From contig JAITNP010000121.1 of assembly GCA_031290455.1 (NCBI GenBank), positions 1-48,573 on the forward strand: a DNA stretch of 48,573 nt, given 5' to 3'. Shown here piece after piece: positions 8,587 through 18,599 of this stretch. The notes under the pieces were generated by a model that saw only the letters and a program-made list of their open reading frames with translations, ran no database searches and had not been told where the DNA came from. Position 1 is the first letter of the stretch, and each line of letters begins with the position of its first letter. The DNA is from Treponema sp. (GTDB taxonomy: Bacteria; Spirochaetota; Spirochaetia; Treponematales; Breznakiellaceae). The position numbers and the translations under genes are program-made.

Positions 8587-10470
8587 ATGACCCCAGGAGG
8601 CATAACAGGATTGACCGGAGATAAATACGCTATACTAAAGACCGCTTTCGGCTATACGGGGTTTCGCCGGGGGCAGGAGGATGTCATCGATGCCATCCTT
8701 GGGGGGAGGGATGTCCTGGCGGTGATGCCCACCGGGGCGGGAAAATCCCTCTGTTACCAGATACCCGCCCTCATGCTCAAGGGGCTTACGGTGGTTATTT
8801 CTCCCCTCATATCCCTCATGAAGGACCAGGTGAACGCCCTCACCGCCGCGGGGCTGAAGGCGGCGTATTTGAATAGTTCCCTCTCCTCCGCTGAATACAA
8901 CGAAGTCATCTACCGGGCCGGGCGGGGGGAGTATACCATTCTCTACATAGCCCCGGAACGGCTGGGAAAGGCGGATCTCCGGCGCTTTGTTGATGCCCAG
9001 CCCATACCGCTGGTGGTGGTCGATGAGGCCCACTGCGTGTCCCAGTGGGGGCATGATTTCCGTCCCCACTATCTGCAGATCGCGGAATTTATCGGGACCT
9101 TCCAACAACGGCCCATCACCGCAGCCTTTACCGCCACGGCGACCCTCAAAGTAAAAGAAGACATCCTCCTGGTCCTGGGCCTGCGGGAGCCTTTTACCAT
9201 CACCACCAGCTTTGATCGGGAAAACCTCTACTTTGAGGTACAAAAACCCAAGGATAAATTAGCCGCCCTCCTGTCATACCTGGAAACCCGGAAAAACAAA
9301 AGCGGCATCGTGTACTGCGCCACGAGAAAAAGTGTGGAGGAAGTCTGGCAGGCCCTCCGGGACCGGGGCTTTGCGGTAACCCGCTACCACGCGGGGCTTG
9401 AGGATGGGGAGCGCCACGAGAATCAGGATGATTTCCGCTACGACCGCAAAACCGTGATGGTGGCCACCAATGCCTTTGGCATGGGGATCGACAAATCCAA
9501 CGTATCCTTTGTCATCCATTACAACATGCCCAAAAACATTGAAAGCTATTACCAGGAAGCGGGCCGGGCAGGCCGGGACGGAGAGCCGGCGGATTGCATG
9601 CTGTTCTACAGTGGGGAGGATGTGCAGATCAACCGGTACCTCATCACCAATAGCCGGGAGGAGGGGCTGGAACGGGACGAGACCCTCATCGTCCATAAGC
9701 TGGAACTCCTCAAGACCATGACCTTCTATGCTACGGGCACCGATTGCCTCCGGGGCCGGCTCCGTTCCTATTTTGGCGAGCAGCCCCCCACATACTGCGG
9801 ACACTGTTCCAACTGTCTCACCCAGTTTGAGGATATCGATATAACCCTTCCTGCCCAAAAGATCATTTCCTGTGTGTTCAGGCTGAAACAGCGGGGACGG
9901 AGTTTTGGGAAAACCATGATTATCGATATCCTCCGGGGCAGCAAGAGTGAAAAGATTAAAACCCTGGGCTTTGATACCCTCAGCACCTGGGGCATCATGG
10001 CGGACATGGCTGCCCACCGGATCCGGACCATCCTGGATTACCTTATCGAAAAAAATTACCTGGTCCAGGTGGAAGGGAACTATCCGGTGGTGGAATCCTC
10101 GGATACCTCAAAGGAAATCATCGTTGAAAAAAAGCCCCTCAGGATGATGCTGCCCAAGGAACGGCAACCACGGACCGTTCCCCTGGCATCCGCCCCAACA
10201 AGCGCAACGGGAATAAAAGCCGGGGCGACCTATGATGAAGTCCTTTTTGCAAAACTGAAGGAACTGCGGCATAAACTCGCTGAGGAGGCCAAGGTTCCTT
10301 CCTACATTATCTTTACCGATGCCAGCCTCCGGGATATGTGCCGAAAACTGCCCGTAACCCCGGCCATGTTTCTGGAGGTTGCCGGGGTGGGGGAGGTCAA
10401 AAATAAAAAGTATGGTCCTGTCTTTACCGCCCTGATTCGGGAATATACAGGATACACCCCTGCATCATGA
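8587..10470 (+). CDS. recQ: ATP-dependent DNA helicase RecQ
   Basis: MPTGAGKSLCYQ, DEAHCVSQWGHDFRP, QEAGRAGRDG, Zn-binding Cys cluster, HRDC-like C-terminus. Confidence 0.96.
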   Translation: MTPGGITGLTGDKYAILKTAFGYTGFRRGQEDVIDAILGGRDVLAVMPTGAGKSLCYQIPALMLKGLTVVISPLISLMKDQVNALTAAGLKAAYLNSSLSSAEYNEVIYRAGRGEYTILYIAPERLGKADLRRFVDAQPIPLVVVDEAHCVSQWGHDFRPHYLQIAEFIGTFQQRPITAAFTATATLKVKEDILLVLGLREPFTITTSFDRENLYFEVQKPKDKLAALLSYLETRKNKSGIVYCATRKSVEEVWQALRDRGFAVTRYHAGLEDGERHENQDDFRYDRKTVMVATNAFGMGIDKSNVSFVIHYNMPKNIESYYQEAGRAGRDGEPADCMLFYSGEDVQINRYLITNSREEGLERDETLIVHKLELLKTMTFYATGTDCLRGRLRSYFGEQPPTYCGHCSNCLTQFEDIDITLPAQKIISCVFRLKQRGRSFGKTMIIDILRGSKSEKIKTLGFDTLSTWGIMADMAAHRIRTILDYLIEKNYLVQVEGNYPVVESSDTSKEIIVEKKPLRMMLPKERQPRTVPLASAPTSATGIKAGATYDEVLFAKLKELRHKLAEEAKVPSYIIFTDASLRDMCRKLPVTPAMFLEVAGVGEVKNKKYGPVFTALIREYTGYTPAS

Positions 10471-10556
10471 GGAATTCGGAGTAAAATCAGTCGATTTTTA
10501 TTGATTTATATAAGCCGCTTTCAAAATCATAATAGCGGTAAATGCTTTGAAAGCCA

Positions 10557-12314
10557 TCAGTAATGATGACGGGGAACCACGATCATGTCGGGACGGCGCA
10601 GGGACTTGAGCAGTTCCGCGGCGAGATAGTACCGGTTCCGGCCTATCATGCTAATCTCATCACCGTACCGGAAACTATTGGTACCCCAATCGCTGGGTAT
10701 GGGATCATGGATGACCAGGTATTCTCCGTTCAGGGAATAGCCTTTAACGACAATATAATGGCCTCCCGAATCGTTGTAATATTTCCCGAAGAGGTTCGTT
10801 GCAGGGTCCAACCGGGAGGTCTTGACCCCATCGGTACGGAACACGATGATGGCAATACTCCCGGAATCAATGACATCCATGATATGCTGGACCGATCCGA
10901 GGGGTTGAATTGAAGCGGAGACGCCCTCGTTCTTTATGACTTTGATAAGCTCCTCAAAACTGGTACCCCCATCTCCCCGCCATCCCACGGCTTGACGCAC
11001 GGCGGAAACAGGAAAGTACTTGCCAAGCCCCCAACTAATGGCCATGGACGCCGAAGCAGGCCCGCAGTTTGAGGTGGTCCCCGTATTATACTGGGTCCGG
11101 TACCAATTAATGTTTTCTTCAGAAGCGTCGGCATGCATCGTTGGGATGGGACTGACGAACACCGAATAGTACTGCCGTGAATTATTGCCTTCCTGTACGG
11201 TTATTCCGTAGAATCCCGGTTTTTCAAAACGGACCTTGGTCAGGAACTGATCTGACTCGCTGAAATCCAGGGGCGCCGCATCAACATTCGGATACCGGGC
11301 CACATCAATGATGGGTCCCTTCACCGCAAAATATGCATCCGGACCGGAAAGGGTAACAAACTTCGTGGTACGCTCTTCCATCCTCGCTCCTGGATGATGG
11401 GGTATATCAACATAGAGAGGACTTGATTTATAGATGTTCCCCGAAGCATCCCGGGCGGTTAAACGGGCCACATAGGTTTTCGGCGCCCCATATTCATAGC
11501 TGGGATTCGGTCTGAATCCCCGTTTCCCATCTCCAAAATCCCATTCAAAGGACTGTAACTCATCTGGCGACGGATCGACGATGAAGAACTGCACCGTAAC
11601 TCCCGACCCGTCAATATCACCGTTGTTTCTGGTTTCATAATCGATCTTCACATACTTGGCGCTGACATGGGTGGGAGCAGCGGTTGTGCGGGGGCGTTTG
11701 GCAAATTGCGCTTCCGCCATTTTTAAATTCTCCAGGGAAGGGATGGTGATGACCGTCCCCACCTGGATGCGGTTCACGTTGACGATATTATTATAAGAGG
11801 CAAGCACCCCATAGGGGATATGATAGGTATATGCAATTTCGGAAAGGGTTTCACCGGGTCTGATACGGTATTCGATATCCCTGGTCCGGTTGTCCACCTG
11901 AGTACCGGCCCCGGTCTGGTCATCCTCCGCACCCATGACGGAGCGGCCGACCCACTGCTCCGCTTCCCCGGGAATAACCATCGCCGAAGCGATTGAGGAA
12001 TTCTCAGGATTGGGGTAATAATCAGCCGCCGCTTCCAGGGTGGACACGACATGTTCAGGGGGCAGATCCGGAGCGCTGATGACCAAGGGCACCGCATATC
12101 CCATTCCAAACAGAAAGGCCCCCAGGCAGGCCAATCCGCCTATTTTCAACGCTAACGGATGATACCTCAAGGTATTCAAAAAAGAAAACCCATGCTTAAG
12201 GTGATCTATCACCTGATCCACCCACCGAGGACTTTTTGAGGTTTTTTGATTACCGGCAAAAATCGGCGGATTCTGACGTTTGATCGGTTTTTGATTTTTA
12301 AGCAATGTATCCAT
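10557..12314 (-). CDS. Membrane-anchored LysM + PKD + C39-like cysteine peptidase protein (ORF-track start 12347; 12314 preferred)
   Basis: TM segment near N-terminus; LysM (YRIRPGETLSEIAYTYHIPYGVLASYNNI); PKD (FEWDFGDGKRGF); C39-like (TTSNCGPASASMAISWG ... GGHYIVVKGY). Confidence 0.85.
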   Translation of the reverse strand: MDTLLKNQKPIKRQNPPIFAGNQKTSKSPRWVDQVIDHLKHGFSFLNTLRYHPLALKIGGLACLGAFLFGMGYAVPLVISAPDLPPEHVVSTLEAAADYYPNPENSSIASAMVIPGEAEQWVGRSVMGAEDDQTGAGTQVDNRTRDIEYRIRPGETLSEIAYTYHIPYGVLASYNNIVNVNRIQVGTVITIPSLENLKMAEAQFAKRPRTTAAPTHVSAKYVKIDYETRNNGDIDGSGVTVQFFIVDPSPDELQSFEWDFGDGKRGFRPNPSYEYGAPKTYVARLTARDASGNIYKSSPLYVDIPHHPGARMEERTTKFVTLSGPDAYFAVKGPIIDVARYPNVDAAPLDFSESDQFLTKVRFEKPGFYGITVQEGNNSRQYYSVFVSPIPTMHADASEENINWYRTQYNTGTTSNCGPASASMAISWGLGKYFPVSAVRQAVGWRGDGGTSFEELIKVIKNEGVSASIQPLGSVQHIMDVIDSGSIAIIVFRTDGVKTSRLDPATNLFGKYYNDSGGHYIVVKGYSLNGEYLVIHDPIPSDWGTNSFRYGDEISMIGRNRYYLAAELLKSLRRPDMIVVPRHHY

Positions 12315-12333
12315 ACAATATACGTTCTCCTTA

Positions 12334-13443
12334 TTATTGTTCGGCATCCGATCCTGCGGCAGCAGGGGCCGGGGACTGCCGGGCGTTTAGGGCAGCGGGG
12401 ATAGGGGGCTTTTCAACCGGCGCCGAGGTACTGTAGGAAGCGCCTGCTTCGTTTCTGAAGGGGATAAAACTGACCCGCATACCGTTATACACATCCCGCC
12501 GGTTTAGGGCAATAGACCCGTCAAGGGCGACTTCCTTCTTTACTTCCATGATGTATTGACGCCCCGGAGGACCCAGGGGCAGTACCATGATGCCCCCGGG
12601 ACTGAGCTGTTTTAGCAAAGGAGGCGGAATATGATCAACCGCGCAGGTAACAATGATCTTATCAAAGGGGGCGTATTCCTCCCAGCCGTAATACCCATCC
12701 CCCAACTTCCGGTTGATGGAGCCAAAGGCGGGGTTAGATTTTTCAAGGTCCTGTAAAAGATTATCGGTTTCAGCGAAGAGAGGCCGTATGATTTCGATGG
12801 TATAGACCTCGGTGGTTAAATACGCAAGGATCGAAGCCTGATACCCCGAACCAGTACCGATTTCCAGGACCTTGTCCCCGGGGTTGATGTTGAGGGTGGT
12901 GGTCATCATGGCAACCACATCAGGATCGGTAATGGTTGCGCCATATCCTATGGGAAGCCAGGTATCGGCATATTCAAGCCCCTTATTTTGGGCCCGCACG
13001 AAATGCTCCCGGGGGGCCAGCAGGAACGCCCGCACGTCTTCGGGGCGCTTGAGTTCCTGGGACCACACAAAATCCTGGGCAAGCTTCCACCGGTCTTCCA
13101 AAAAAGCGGAGGTATCATGCCGGTCGTTCCGCATCCAGGAAAGCCAGGTTTCCTTGGTTTCGATAGACATGGATTGGGCGATCTGAGGCCCGTCATATTT
13201 TTGTGTCCCCGGGAGGGTTTCATGGACTTCGCCTTCGGCACTATCCACGCCCTCTGGGGGGATCCCGGTTGTTACCGCTTCTTCCACCGCTGGCGGGGTC
13301 TCTGTCTCTTCATAAGTAACCACTCGTTCGGATTGGGAAGCAACCAGTCGAGGGATGAGCAACGCGGACACCAATCCGATTACGAAGAAGGTTACCACCA
13401 TCCCCGCCATCGGGGCGGAAACAGTAATCTTAAACAATTTCAC
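12334..13443 (-). CDS. pcm: Protein-L-isoaspartate O-methyltransferase with N-terminal membrane anchor (ORF-track start 13548; GTG at 13443 preferred)
   Basis: KVLEIGTGSGYQASILAYL SAM motif; FDKIIVTCAVDHIPPPLLKQL; hydrophobic segment after VKLFKITV; aggggat upstream of GTG. Confidence 0.88.
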   Translation of the reverse strand: MKLFKITVSAPMAGMVVTFFVIGLVSALLIPRLVASQSERVVTYEETETPPAVEEAVTTGIPPEGVDSAEGEVHETLPGTQKYDGPQIAQSMSIETKETWLSWMRNDRHDTSAFLEDRWKLAQDFVWSQELKRPEDVRAFLLAPREHFVRAQNKGLEYADTWLPIGYGATITDPDVVAMMTTTLNINPGDKVLEIGTGSGYQASILAYLTTEVYTIEIIRPLFAETDNLLQDLEKSNPAFGSINRKLGDGYYGWEEYAPFDKIIVTCAVDHIPPPLLKQLSPGGIMVLPLGPPGRQYIMEVKKEVALDGSIALNRRDVYNGMRVSFIPFRNEAGASYSTSAPVEKPPIPAALNARQSPAPAAAGSDAEQ

Positions 13444-13539
13444 CCATATCCCCTGTATAAAAATTATATGGAAAGAACGGGGACGTGTCAACCCGCTATA
13501 ACCGCATAAAGCCTTGTTTTCTGATCTGTTTGATGTTAT

Positions 13540-13652
13540 TGGAAGCATTGAGCCGTAAGGCGGAGCCGGCGTATCAGGAAATCAAGAAACGGCTAGAACA
13601 GAGCGAGGTAGTCGGTTCAGACGAGACCGGTTGTTATGTAAAGGGGAAAATT
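13540..13652 (+). pseudogene. Remnant of IS66-family transposase
   Basis: SRKAEPAYQEIKKRLEQSEVVGSDETGCYVKGK matches the IS66 transposase signature around the first catalytic Asp; flanks missing. Confidence 0.75.
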
Positions 13653-13722
13653 GAGCGTGCCCGGTTCCTCCCCTTGACCGCCTCTACCCTAATCCCTATT
13701 GTTATCATCAGGAGATCACGAT

Positions 13723-15594
13723 ATGATACCGGTTCACTCCCCAGCATCCGTAAACACCTTCGCAGCCGTTGATGAGGCTCCTGGGTTATCAGCCATACCT
13801 TCCCGTTCCCAAGCGGCCCCGGAAAATACCTGGGACCTTTCCAAGCTCTTCCCCAATGACAAAGCCTGGAACGATGGTCTTGCCGCCTACGAAACAATGG
13901 CAGCGCGAATTCCCGATTTCCGGGGCAGCTTGGGAACGTCTGCGGAAAGCCTCGCGGATTACCTGGATTTTTCCCGGGATTTCGGGCTTTTGGAGGAGCG
14001 GCTCAACTATTACCGCGATCTCCGGCAGACCGAGGATGAGGGGGATAGCGCCGCCCGGACCATGTCTGGCCGTTTCATGATGGCCGCTGCCAAGGCCGAG
14101 GCCGCCGCTTCCTGGGCGGCGCCGGAAATTCAGGCCATCCCCGACGCGGACATGGCAGGGTTCCTCCGCAATCCCCGCTTAGAAGAATACCAGATTTACC
14201 TTAAAAAACTCCTGCGGTATAAATCCCATATTTTAAGCGACAAGGAGGAACGGCTCCTCGCCCTCCATGCCGAAGGGGAAGGGGTCGCAGGGGATGCCTT
14301 TTCAGTGCTTACCAACGTGGACATGGACTTCGGTCTCATCGACACTCCCGAAGGGAAACGGCCCCTCTCCCAATCAACCTGGTCCGTCTTCATGGAGCAT
14401 CCGGACCAGGACCTTCGGTGCCGGGCCTACAATGGGTTTTATCGTGTCTTCGATGCCCACAAGACCACGCTGGCAGCCTTGTATGGTGGGCAGGTCAAAC
14501 AGGATGTGATCCATGCCCGGATCCGGGGGTTCCCCTCTGCACGGGGAGCGGCCCTGTTCCCCGACGATGTGCCCGAATCGGTCTATGACAACCTGGTATC
14601 CACTATTGGGAACAACCTTGCCCCCCTCCACCGGTACTATGCCGTGCGGAAACGGGTCCTTGGCCTTGCCGAATTACGCCACTACGATGTGTATGCACCC
14701 ATCGTGCCCAAGGCGGTGAAGCGGACCACCTGGAACGAAGCAGTGGACATGGTAACAAAGGCCCTTGCCCCCCTGGGGGACGAATATGTGGGAACCCTCC
14801 GGTCCGGGCTTTTAGGCCGCTGGGCTGACCGATATGAGAACAAGGGGAAACGGTCTGGCGCGTTTTCCGCGGGAAGCTACACCGGGGAGCCTTATATCCT
14901 CATGAACTACAAGGAAGACAGCATCCGGGATGTGTTTACTCTGGCCCATGAGGGAGGACATTCCATGCACTCCTGGTACTCGGCCATGTCCAACCCGTTC
15001 ATGCACTACGGGTATACGATCTTTGAGGCCGAGGTTGCCAGTACCTTCAATGAAGAACTGCTCTTCCGGTACCTGAAAAACAACGCCGATACCAGCGGTC
15101 TCAAGGTCTATATCATCAACAAGCGGGCCGACGATCTGCTGGCGACCCTGTACCGGCAGACCATGTTCGCCGAATTTGAGCAGCAGACCCATGCGCTTGA
15201 GGAAAGGGGCACCCCGCTGACAGTGGATGTGCTTCGGGAAACATACCGGAACCTGTTGGAAAAATACTTCGGCCCCGACATGGTGTTGGAAGATACAAGC
15301 GATCTTGAGGGGTTACGGATACCCCACTTCTACCGGGCTTTCTATGTGTATAAATACGCCACCGGTATTTCCGCGTCCCTAGCCTTAGCCGAACGGGTTC
15401 TTTCGGGAGGGGAACAAGCGCGGGCAGATTATTTTACCTTTCTTAAGTCCGGGGGATCACGATTCCCCATAGCATCACTGCAGGTTGCCGGGGTAGACAT
15501 GTCCTCCCCGACGCCGGTGGAAGCGGCTTGTAAGGTCTTCAGCCGTCTGGTGGAAGAACTGGAAGCGGAATTGACCGGAGGCACGGCGTCGTAA
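13723..15594 (+). CDS. pepF: Oligoendopeptidase F (M3 family); start 13723 preferred over 13699
   Basis: TLAHEGGHSMHSWYS zinc motif; FEAEVASTFNE; GGAG upstream of ATG 13723. Confidence 0.93.
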   Translation: MIPVHSPASVNTFAAVDEAPGLSAIPSRSQAAPENTWDLSKLFPNDKAWNDGLAAYETMAARIPDFRGSLGTSAESLADYLDFSRDFGLLEERLNYYRDLRQTEDEGDSAARTMSGRFMMAAAKAEAAASWAAPEIQAIPDADMAGFLRNPRLEEYQIYLKKLLRYKSHILSDKEERLLALHAEGEGVAGDAFSVLTNVDMDFGLIDTPEGKRPLSQSTWSVFMEHPDQDLRCRAYNGFYRVFDAHKTTLAALYGGQVKQDVIHARIRGFPSARGAALFPDDVPESVYDNLVSTIGNNLAPLHRYYAVRKRVLGLAELRHYDVYAPIVPKAVKRTTWNEAVDMVTKALAPLGDEYVGTLRSGLLGRWADRYENKGKRSGAFSAGSYTGEPYILMNYKEDSIRDVFTLAHEGGHSMHSWYSAMSNPFMHYGYTIFEAEVASTFNEELLFRYLKNNADTSGLKVYIINKRADDLLATLYRQTMFAEFEQQTHALEERGTPLTVDVLRETYRNLLEKYFGPDMVLEDTSDLEGLRIPHFYRAFYVYKYATGISASLALAERVLSGGEQARADYFTFLKSGGSRFPIASLQVAGVDMSSPTPVEAACKVFSRLVEELEAELTGGTAS

Positions 15595-15674
15595 AAGCGA
15601 GAACCCACCAACGAACCCAGCGGACCCTTTTTATTACGGTGCTTCCTAGCGTTTATCGCGGCCACAACTCCTTA

Positions 15675-16277
15675 TCATGAGTGCCCTTCAGAAATGGCGA
15701 TAGCAAGCTCCACCTCGGATATACTCACCCCCAAGCGGGCGGCAATCAAGCTGGAAGAAAGCCCGGCCCTGGATAATTCCACGACCCGTTCCGCAAAGGG
15801 AAGGGCTTTTGGTTCTATTTCCCGGGCAGCCACCACAAAACGGGGACCCCCAGGTTCCCGCTCCTTATTGCGGGGAGGCGCTTCCCCCTCATGATACGCC
15901 ACAGCGGCGGGATGCATGGCAGATACCCCCTCCGCTGCAACACCAGCCCCGGTTCCGGCAGTGGTAACCCGCCGCCGCCCAAGTTCGGCAAAGGCTTCTT
16001 CCTGGGACCGCCGCCGATCCAATTCCCTGGCCAGGATACTAATACGCTTATCCACATCCGCCAAAAGGGTTCTGAGCGTTTTTATCCGTTCTTCCACCAG
16101 GAGCGCATCCTTATCGGTGGCGGCGTCAATTTCGGCAATCAGTTTATACACCTCTTCCCGGAATTCAGCCAACAACTGTTCCGAACTGGTCCTGCGCCGA
16201 AGATAGGCCCTGAAATACACAAAGAAAAAACCACATACCATAAGACTCACCCCAGAAAAGATCAGGGACAACGCCAT
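15675..16277 (-). CDS. Membrane-anchored coiled-coil protein with C-terminal helix-turn-helix-like segment
   Basis: N-terminal TM, coiled coil, LSRAGLSSSLIAARLGVSISEVELAI. Confidence 0.7.
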   Translation of the reverse strand: MALSLIFSGVSLMVCGFFFVYFRAYLRRRTSSEQLLAEFREEVYKLIAEIDAATDKDALLVEERIKTLRTLLADVDKRISILARELDRRRSQEEAFAELGRRRVTTAGTGAGVAAEGVSAMHPAAVAYHEGEAPPRNKEREPGGPRFVVAAREIEPKALPFAERVVELSRAGLSSSLIAARLGVSISEVELAIAISEGHS

Positions 16278-16313
16278 ACAAACACCTTGGTTCTCAAAAC
16301 ATGCGTGATACTG

Positions 16314-16652
16314 CTACCCACTTACATCAATATTTTTTCCCAAAACCGGGTCCCGGATAATGGATGCCCCCTTCCGCTGAGAACCCCCATCCTTTTCTCC
16401 CGTTTTCTGACGGGCATCCTCCTTATCCCCTCCGGATCTTTTACGGGCACCCCGGTCCTTGACCCCTTCGGCGCCGGCCCCGGTATCCTGGGTCTCGTTT
16501 ACCGATTGGATCTCTTCTTCGGTTTTTTTTTGTACCTGGATCCCCTGCAGGGCCTGCTGAATTGCCTGCCCCTCCTTCTGGGACATTTGGCTCTTACCGA
16601 TCTGATCAAGCTGGTTAAACAGGATCTGTAGATCAATTGGCTGTATAGCCAT
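16314..16652 (-). CDS. Small hypothetical protein at distal end of motility operon (start 16652 preferred over 16676)
   Basis: MAIQPIDLQILFNQLDQIGKSQ...; charged C-terminal region; GAGG upstream. Confidence 0.65.
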   Translation of the reverse strand: MAIQPIDLQILFNQLDQIGKSQMSQKEGQAIQQALQGIQVQKKTEEEIQSVNETQDTGAGAEGVKDRGARKRSGGDKEDARQKTGEKDGGSQRKGASIIRDPVLGKNIDVSG

Positions 16653-18597
16653 CGGGACCTCGCTTTGCCTCATCATCCGGTTCTTCGTATTTCGTTACCC
16701 GGATAAGATCGTTTTCAAGGATGAAGGTAACCGCCTTGTATTCGGTCTGTACTTTTTCTATGGCATCAAGGATGATAATTTTAACCCCTGGATACACTCG
16801 TTCCGCTGCCGAAACCCGTCCCCGGACCTTGAGGTCGCCAATTGATTGCTGGATGATCCCCATATCTTCGTTTATTTTCTTTAAATCGGCTACCAGGGTT
16901 CTTTGGCGGCTCTGCAGCTCCTGCATGTACGCTTCTTTATCAGGGGGCAGCGATTTACGCTGTTGGAGGATATTGCTCAGGGTCTGGAAGTCAAGTTTAA
17001 TTTGCTCAATCTCCTTCAACGCCGCTACCTTATTGGCGGTCAGGGTATTAAGCTGTCCCTTGATCTTGGGATCAATGCCTACTTCACAGGTGGTTTCCGT
17101 ACCCCCGGCGGAACTCCCGATAACTTTTGCGTTGATCTCTTCGGAGGCCCGCAGGCATCCGCCAACAATACGCGCCCGTTTACCCTGGCATACTATCCGC
17201 CGCAGGGCATCTACCTGACAATTGACAATACCATCAGAGGCAACTACCATACCCCCTGACTCAACGACCGCATTTTCAATAAACCGTGCCCATAAGGATC
17301 CCCCCGCGTGTATAATACCATTCGCGCTTTTGCCGGTAATGCCCTTACGAACCACAATATACCCATCCGCAACCAATTCCGCCTTTTCAGCATTCCCATT
17401 AATTTCAATATTTCCTGAAGCCTTAACCGAATACCCGTCCTCTACATTACCGGATACAACCACGTTCCCCAGGAACATAATATTCCCGGTTTTAATATTG
17501 ACGTTCCCCTGGATGGTTAATATCGGTTCCACCGTGATTTTTCCGGCTACTATCGTAACTTGGCCATTGATATCCCCCAGGACCGTCTCGCCATCTTCTC
17601 CGGCATGGACATTCGTCCCCAAAGGAAGCTCTATATCATTCCCTTTTTTAGCGGGAATATAACTACCCATCACGGTTCTGCCCCGGGTTCCCTCTTCCGC
17701 CGGAATTTTCTTAGCCAAAGGCTGGTTGGCCACCACATTCTGGATACGATTCAGCTCCTTGAAATCAACCCGGCCGTCCATCTCCGGCTGAAACCGCACC
17801 TTACTTTGGTTGGTCTGAAAATTATACTGCATATAGGCATCCCGGCCATTAACGGGCTGATTACCCTCAGCCACCAACACCGGCAGTTTATAGGTGGGCC
17901 GGTCCACAAATTCGTGAAGGAAATCCTCCTTAATGCCATACACCACCCGGTTATCCTTCAGCATGGTGATAATGGTCTCCACCTCCAGGTCGCATCCCCC
18001 GATCCCCGGAGGGGTTACGGAAATATAGGCCTTCATATTCTCATCGGTAATGTTCACACTGATCATACTATCACTGGTATATTTGCGGTTGAAGGTTCCG
18101 ACCTGGACATAGTTCCCTTCCACCTGCTTGGTCACCCTGCTTACCAGGGTCTCATCAATGTCCGTGACATTCCTGGCTTTCAAGGCTGCCATGGCCTGAT
18201 CCTCAGTGGCCCAGGCGCCATTCCCAACCGGGGGTACCACTTTAAGAAAGGCCCCCTCATTCCGCAGGTGCACAAAAACATCCCCATCCTTATCCACGAT
18301 AACCGGGGCGGTGGCTTCCTCACTGGTCTCTACTAAAATCTCCTGAGCCGCTTCTTTCTTATGCCTTACCCCGGGATAGGCTTGGATCTTCCAGTCTCTT
18401 TTTCCGACCCCCAAAAATCCGGGGAACCCCCGTTCGGTAATTTCATATTCAATACGCCGTACCGAAAGATTGAGCAAGGTGGCTGCCTCCGCAATCGCCG
18501 CTTCCAGGGTGGGACCCGCAACATCAACTGTGCGTATGGTCCTATCCTGCTCCAACTGATCCTTCATTATGTGCTGAAGCTGGACAAAATCAATCAT
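16633..18597 (-). CDS. FapA/DUF342 family protein with Jag-N-like N-terminal domain
   Basis: Jag-N-like AAIAEAATLLNLSVRRIEYEITERGFPGFLGVGKRDWKI; polymer-forming repeats (GNVVVSGNVEDGYSVKASGNIEINGNAEKAEL); C-terminal coiled coil. Confidence 0.85.
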   Translation of the reverse strand: MIDFVQLQHIMKDQLEQDRTIRTVDVAGPTLEAAIAEAATLLNLSVRRIEYEITERGFPGFLGVGKRDWKIQAYPGVRHKKEAAQEILVETSEEATAPVIVDKDGDVFVHLRNEGAFLKVVPPVGNGAWATEDQAMAALKARNVTDIDETLVSRVTKQVEGNYVQVGTFNRKYTSDSMISVNITDENMKAYISVTPPGIGGCDLEVETIITMLKDNRVVYGIKEDFLHEFVDRPTYKLPVLVAEGNQPVNGRDAYMQYNFQTNQSKVRFQPEMDGRVDFKELNRIQNVVANQPLAKKIPAEEGTRGRTVMGSYIPAKKGNDIELPLGTNVHAGEDGETVLGDINGQVTIVAGKITVEPILTIQGNVNIKTGNIMFLGNVVVSGNVEDGYSVKASGNIEINGNAEKAELVADGYIVVRKGITGKSANGIIHAGGSLWARFIENAVVESGGMVVASDGIVNCQVDALRRIVCQGKRARIVGGCLRASEEINAKVIGSSAGGTETTCEVGIDPKIKGQLNTLTANKVAALKEIEQIKLDFQTLSNILQQRKSLPPDKEAYMQELQSRQRTLVADLKKINEDMGIIQQSIGDLKVRGRVSAAERVYPGVKIIILDAIEKVQTEYKAVTFILENDLIRVTKYEEPDDEAKRGPDGYTAN

Positions 18598-18599
18598 GA

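Noticed and set aside
10517-10554. Inverted repeat GCTTTCAAA...TTTGAAAGC after recQ
   Set aside because: Long loop and no T-tract; probably incidental to the convergent gene ends.
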